This document shows, in pieces, positions 5,358 to 7,999 of a DNA stretch of 7,999 nt. The DNA is taken from positions 1 to 7,999 of the forward strand of contig JAHENO010000101.1 in NCBI GenBank assembly GCA_018609945.1, written 5' to 3'. This stretch comes from Haloarculaceae archaeon (GTDB lineage: Archaea; Halobacteriota; Halobacteria; Halobacteriales; Haloarculaceae). Every line of letters begins with the position of its first letter. Positions within the stretch are counted from its first letter, which is position 1. Below the pieces are notes generated by a model. That model was not told where the DNA came from, made no database searches, and worked only from the letters and a program-made list of their open reading frames with translations. A program made the position numbers and the translations under genes.

Positions 5358-6176
5358 ATGAGCGAGTACTCCCTCGCCGTTGCGGTGTCGAATCCAGCGT
5401 CAGTTGACCCGTTAATCCGGATGGGAGGTGCACTCGCCCAGGCGAACGACGGCTCACTCTCGATCACGAGCGTTACTGAACTCCCGGCACAGATACCTGT
5501 GACAGCCGACGAGGAACTCGCGTCTCAGCAGGAAGCGATTATTGAGCGGGCCCTGTCAGTTGCTGACTCCCTCGGGGTTCCAGCCGAGGGGCACACGCCC
5601 CCGAGTCACAGGCCGGCGCGGTCGATCGTCTCTCTGGTCGAGAACACGGACGCTTCGGGACTCCTCGTCGGAGCGGACGAACGCATCCCATTCGAAGAGT
5701 CACTCATCGGACGGACAGCTCTCGAACGGATAATCAAGCAGGTTCCGTGCGACGTATTTGTCGAACAGATCGGTCCAGCACCGGCAGTACCCGGTGACTC
5801 GGTTCTCGTACCCGTTGCCGACGGTGCGCATACTGACACTGTCCTGGAAGCCGCCTCGGACATCGGCAAGGCCGCCGACATGCGGGTTCACCTCGTGACT
5901 GTCGTGTCTCCAGCCGCTGACATTCACACGATCGAACAGACGGAACAGCGGCTTCGAACGCACTTGGCCACCAGGATTGATTCCGCAGGTGAGGTTTTGG
6001 CGATCCCCGGCGAGAGCGTCGTGGAGACACTCGTGGACCTGACAGGCGACCATGATGTGACCGTGTTGGGGGGGACAGAGGCGTCAACCCTCACGCAACT
6101 CCTGTCTGGCACGGTCCCGGCTGGGCTTGCAAAGCGGAGCCAGAACACGCTTTTGTTAGTCACCGACGGCCCCTGA
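5358..6176 (+). CDS. Two-domain universal stress protein (UspA family)
   Basis: This 272-aa soluble protein carries two UspA-like alpha/beta domains in tandem, about 1-138 and 147-269. Each begins with a strand (YSLAVAVS; SVLVPVADG) and a helix running over a Pro/Ser- or Thr-containing loop (PLIRMGGALAQAN; DTVLEAASDIGKAAD). Each ends with the typical glycine turn, helix and strand (LLVGADERIPFEESLIGRTALERII...CDVFV; TVLGGTEASTLTQLLSGTVPAGLAK...NTLLLV). The second domain keeps an SGTVP element where ATP-binding members have GS(V/T); the first is changed to IGRTA, so at most one domain may bind ATP. Role is probably stress- or nucleotide-responsive; the partner is unknown. In haloarchaea such domains often accompany transporters, but none is adjacent. 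Codons are less GC-biased than in aor or mobA (TTA, CCA, TCA, GTT are seen early), and gene-poor spacers flank it, which hints at separate acquisition. Confidence 0.85.
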   Translation: MSEYSLAVAVSNPASVDPLIRMGGALAQANDGSLSITSVTELPAQIPVTADEELASQQEAIIERALSVADSLGVPAEGHTPPSHRPARSIVSLVENTDASGLLVGADERIPFEESLIGRTALERIIKQVPCDVFVEQIGPAPAVPGDSVLVPVADGAHTDTVLEAASDIGKAADMRVHLVTVVSPAADIHTIEQTEQRLRTHLATRIDSAGEVLAIPGESVVETLVDLTGDHDVTVLGGTEASTLTQLLSGTVPAGLAKRSQNTLLLVTDGP

Positions 6177-6474
6177 TCTGATCGGAAGCGTGGGAACGTC
6201 TCATACTCTGGGAAAAAGATGCGACAACTCGCTGGTCCATATCTACTGCTCTGATGAACCTGTCCTCTGAATCTCGCACTGATGAGATTGCCATATCTGA
6301 TTCTTCTCAGACGGGTTCGTGCAAGATGGATCGCGCGTCTCTTACAACCCACCGACGCTGAAACGGCAGTACTTGGCTGCGCGCCTATCTTTTCCCGTTA
6401 CAGCCAGTCACGAGGACTGAAAGTCTCGTTTGAGCCTCCACAAGGCACTTTTCTATACCCGATCACCCTCGATC
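6177..6474. other. Gene-poor spacer with an unexplained open stretch
   Basis: About 300 bp between the stress-protein gene and the lipoprotein gene, with lower GC than most of the window. No established gene is seen. The plus-strand frame from an ATG at 6282 stays open through the spacer for some 65 codons, with a mixed, protein-like composition (for example AETAVLGCAPIFSRYSQSRG), before running on as a shadow across the lipoprotein gene. It may be a small gene remnant or the end of a decayed insertion sequence. A short hairpin, GGACT-GAA-AGTCT, lies at 6414-6426. Confidence 0.45.
6449..6457 (+). promoter_or_regulatory. TATA-like element before the lipoprotein gene
   Basis: TTTTCTATA-type sequence is centred about 22 bases before the ATG at 6475, slightly closer than the usual 25-30 but the only AT-rich box there. 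Confidence 0.35.
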
Positions 6475-7164
6475 ATGAAGCACGTGCTCCTCGTCTTGCT
6501 CGTGGGTGGGATGGCTGTGGTCGGGGGCTGTCTGGCCGACCCGGGAGCGACCACGGGAGGGTCGCCGACGCCAACCATCGAGACGCCGACACTGGCCACC
6601 GGGACGCCGACCACCCAGATGCCCACCACGGAGACGTCGACACCCCTGGCGACGGGGACCGTCACGGAAAGCGACGCCCTCTCGGTCAAGTACGTCGTCC
6701 GTGTCGATTCGCTCCCGGCGAATGTCTCGCACATGAGCGTGGATTTCAGCGTCTACTTCGCAGAGGACGTTAATTCCATCCGCTCGTGTACGGGATCGGT
6801 TCCACTCATGGACAACCAGTACGACCCCACGCCGACTGCGCTGCCAACGCCGGAGGGTGAGTGTCACCAGGGCGGCCGTCCGACGGTCACTCTCTCGCCC
6901 GCGACCGGTTCGCAGTCGCTCGGGACGTTCACTGCTCCCGGTCGGTTCGACGGTGCCTACATGCTGTCGATCCACGATGTCCGGGTGGTGTTGGATAACG
7001 GCACCACGGCCTCGGAGGTGTACGACACCGATTTCCGAGCCCACATCGGCCAGGAACCCGCCTCGGGGACCGTCGGCGTCGCATTCACCGTCGAACACGG
7101 CACGGACATCTACCGCGGCGCCGACTATCTCGTCACCGCAGATGTGTACGAACCCGGGGATTGA
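6475..7164 (+). CDS. Secreted lipoprotein with Thr/Pro-rich linker
   Basis: This 229-aa protein starts with a Sec-type lipoprotein signal: hydrophobic MKHVLLVLLVGGMAVVGGC with lipobox VVGGC and Cys19 as the lipidated residue. It lacks the twin Arg of most haloarchaeal lipoproteins. Residues about 20-66 are a low-complexity Thr/Pro/Ser/Gly linker, probably extended at the cell surface and perhaps O-glycosylated. Residues 67-229 look like one all-beta domain with alternating hydrophobic strands (VKYVVRVDSL, MSVDFSVYF, MLSIHDVRVVLDNG, TVGVAFTVEHG, YLVTADVYEPG). Cys105 and Cys130 may form a disulfide. Two sequons, NVS (83-85) and NGT (175-177), could be N-glycosylated. The domain is not recognised; a surface-exposed Ig-like or carbohydrate/solute-interacting fold is a guess. 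ATG at 6475 is chosen because a TTG 15 codons upstream would put polar residues before the signal. Nothing in the sequence ties it to the pterin enzymes. Confidence 0.85.
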   Translation: MKHVLLVLLVGGMAVVGGCLADPGATTGGSPTPTIETPTLATGTPTTQMPTTETSTPLATGTVTESDALSVKYVVRVDSLPANVSHMSVDFSVYFAEDVNSIRSCTGSVPLMDNQYDPTPTALPTPEGECHQGGRPTVTLSPATGSQSLGTFTAPGRFDGAYMLSIHDVRVVLDNGTTASEVYDTDFRAHIGQEPASGTVGVAFTVEHGTDIYRGADYLVTADVYEPGD

Positions 7165-7191
7165 ACCGTGGCTTCGGGAGACACTGATATG

Positions 7192-7209
7192 TATAAATTT
7201 TTATATTTC
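7192..7209 (+). terminator. T-rich 3' end of the lipoprotein gene
   Basis: About 28 bases after the stop codon lies an isolated AT-rich tract with TATAAA-TT-TTTATA (a 6-bp inverted repeat at 7192-7205) followed by TTTC. T-rich tracts end archaeal transcripts, so a terminator is likely; the same sequence could also serve as a TATA element. The rest of the gap to mobA (7210-7365) shows nothing definite. Confidence 0.45.
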
Positions 7210-7365
7210 GGCGTCAGTTCCAGTGCGCTAATCGGTCGGGGCTGGCTGTTCGATCTATGCTACACTCACCCCCTATATCCATCAGCGGCTGTTTTGTCAA
7301 CCCAGAGATATAACCGTTTCACTGCGCTCGATAAGAGCCGGGATCGGACTCCCAGGCGCGAACGG

Positions 7366-7986
7366 TTACGTCTGATCTCCTTCGAACTGTTCGGCGGCGG
7401 CCTCGAACTCCTCGCGCGTGTTGAGGTTCTCGAAGGTCTCGAGGGTCGTCCGGGCCTCGATCTCCTCCCGGTCGACGACCACGTAGTCCAGTTCGAACAG
7501 CGGCTCGACGATCCGTCCCTCGCCGCGGTCGAGGGCGTCCTCGCAGGCCGCGACCATCGGCTCGGCGCGGTAGACGGCCTGCGTGGTCTGGAACCACTCG
7601 TCGGGACGTGGCACTGCGGCGTCGTGGCCCGACGCGCGCTCGAAGAGGTACGTGACGAAGTCCGGGTCGACGAAGGGCATGTCACACGCGACGACGAGCG
7701 CGTACTCGGCCTCGACGGCCGCCAGCCCGGTCGCGATGCCCGCCATCGGCCCCTCGTCGGGACGCTCGTCGGGCGCGAACGTCGGCGCGAGAGCGGCGTC
7801 CGACAGCGCCGCCTCGATGGCCGCTATCTGGTCGTCCCGGCAGTTGACGACGAGTTCGTCGACGACGCTCCCGATCCGGTCGGCGACCCGGCGGATCATC
7901 GGCGTCCCGGCGAGGTCGGCGACGGCCTTGTCGCGGTCGCCAAAGCGGGTCGAGCGCCCCCCGGCGATGATGACGCCTGCACCCAT
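7366..7986 (-). CDS. mobA: Molybdenum cofactor guanylyltransferase MobA
   Basis: This complete 206-aa protein is a nucleotidyltransferase of the MobA type. It begins with the nucleotide-binding loop AGGRSTRFGDRDKA (8-21), with Lys20 as the expected NTP-contacting lysine, followed by LAGTPMIRRV. GPMAGIATGL (79-88) and the metal-binding CDMPFVDPDFV (101-111) are both typical. QTTQAVYR (133-140) matches the family's QPL(H)AVYR region, and NLNTREEF (187-194) the C-terminal NINTPED-like motif. The family joins GMP from GTP to molybdopterin to give the MGD cofactor of DMSO-reductase-type enzymes. AOR itself uses a bis-pterin without nucleotide, so MobA probably serves other molybdoenzymes. Length fits the family's about 190-210. 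CobY (cobinamide guanylyltransferase) and MocA (cytidylyltransferase) are related alternatives but fit less well. Only 13 bases upstream are visible, so its promoter is not. Confidence 0.9.
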   Translation of the reverse strand: MGAGVIIAGGRSTRFGDRDKAVADLAGTPMIRRVADRIGSVVDELVVNCRDDQIAAIEAALSDAALAPTFAPDERPDEGPMAGIATGLAAVEAEYALVVACDMPFVDPDFVTYLFERASGHDAAVPRPDEWFQTTQAVYRAEPMVAACEDALDRGEGRIVEPLFELDYVVVDREEIEARTTLETFENLNTREEFEAAAEQFEGDQT

Positions 7987-7999
7987 ACCTGTCCTTCCC

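Noticed and set aside
7339..7353. GGGATCGGACTCCC, resembling a tRNA T-arm
   Set aside because: No acceptor, D or anticodon stems fit around it, and the stem is only 4 bp; at most a small hairpin after mobA.
7266..7365. Extension of a minus-strand frame past the mobA stop
   Set aside because: It is in a different frame from mobA, Arg/Ser/Thr-rich, and has no motif.
1..7999. CRISPR array, rRNA, tRNA or intact insertion sequence
   Set aside because: No regularly spaced direct repeats, conserved RNA cores, transposase motif or terminal inverted repeats with target duplication were seen on either strand.

Overview
This window looks like haloarchaeal chromosome. GC content is high, the proteins are strongly acidic (Asp/Glu-rich with few Lys), genes begin without clear Shine-Dalgarno sites, and short archaeal TATA-like boxes sit about 25-30 bases upstream of several start codons. 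The gene content points to molybdenum/tungsten pterin (Moco/Wco) enzymology. The exact taxon cannot be read from the window; a Haloarcula-like lineage is a guess based on the presence of yqeC.

Left part (1-2141), small accessory genes. The window opens inside a MoaD/ThiS-type ubiquitin-like protein ending in the usual Gly-Gly. It converges with a second, longer MoaD-like gene whose tail ends in Cys-Cys. Next comes a tight three-gene operon (715-1732; each gap is 2 nt) of short proteins I do not recognise with certainty. It converges, with a 26-bp overlap, on a 144-aa acidic protein carrying a perfect Asp/Glu/His repeat, which lies just downstream of the oxidoreductase on the same strand.

Centre (2207-5040), the catalytic core. 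A full-length aldehyde ferredoxin oxidoreductase (AOR family, tungsten/molybdenum bis-pterin plus one 4Fe-4S cluster) is on the minus strand. Divergent from it is yqeC, an accessory gene of selenium-dependent molybdenum hydroxylases. Their 161-bp shared intergenic region holds both promoters and a near-perfect 14-bp palindrome that could be a shared operator.

Right part (5041-7999), less related genes. Two roughly 300-bp gene-poor spacers flank a two-domain universal stress protein with less GC-biased codon use. A secreted lipoprotein with a Thr/Pro-rich linker follows, and then, convergent, mobA (molybdenum cofactor guanylyltransferase), which brings the theme back to pterin cofactors.

Taken together: MoaD-type sulfur carriers would supply sulfur to the pterin dithiolene, MobA would nucleotidylate Moco for other enzymes, YqeC would act on a (possibly selenium-containing) molybdenum cofactor, and AOR would oxidise aldehydes using ferredoxin. 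The most interesting candidate is the AOR-associated set of small genes, above all the MoaD-like protein with a Cys-Cys tail. No mobile element, CRISPR array, tRNA or rRNA was recognised with confidence.
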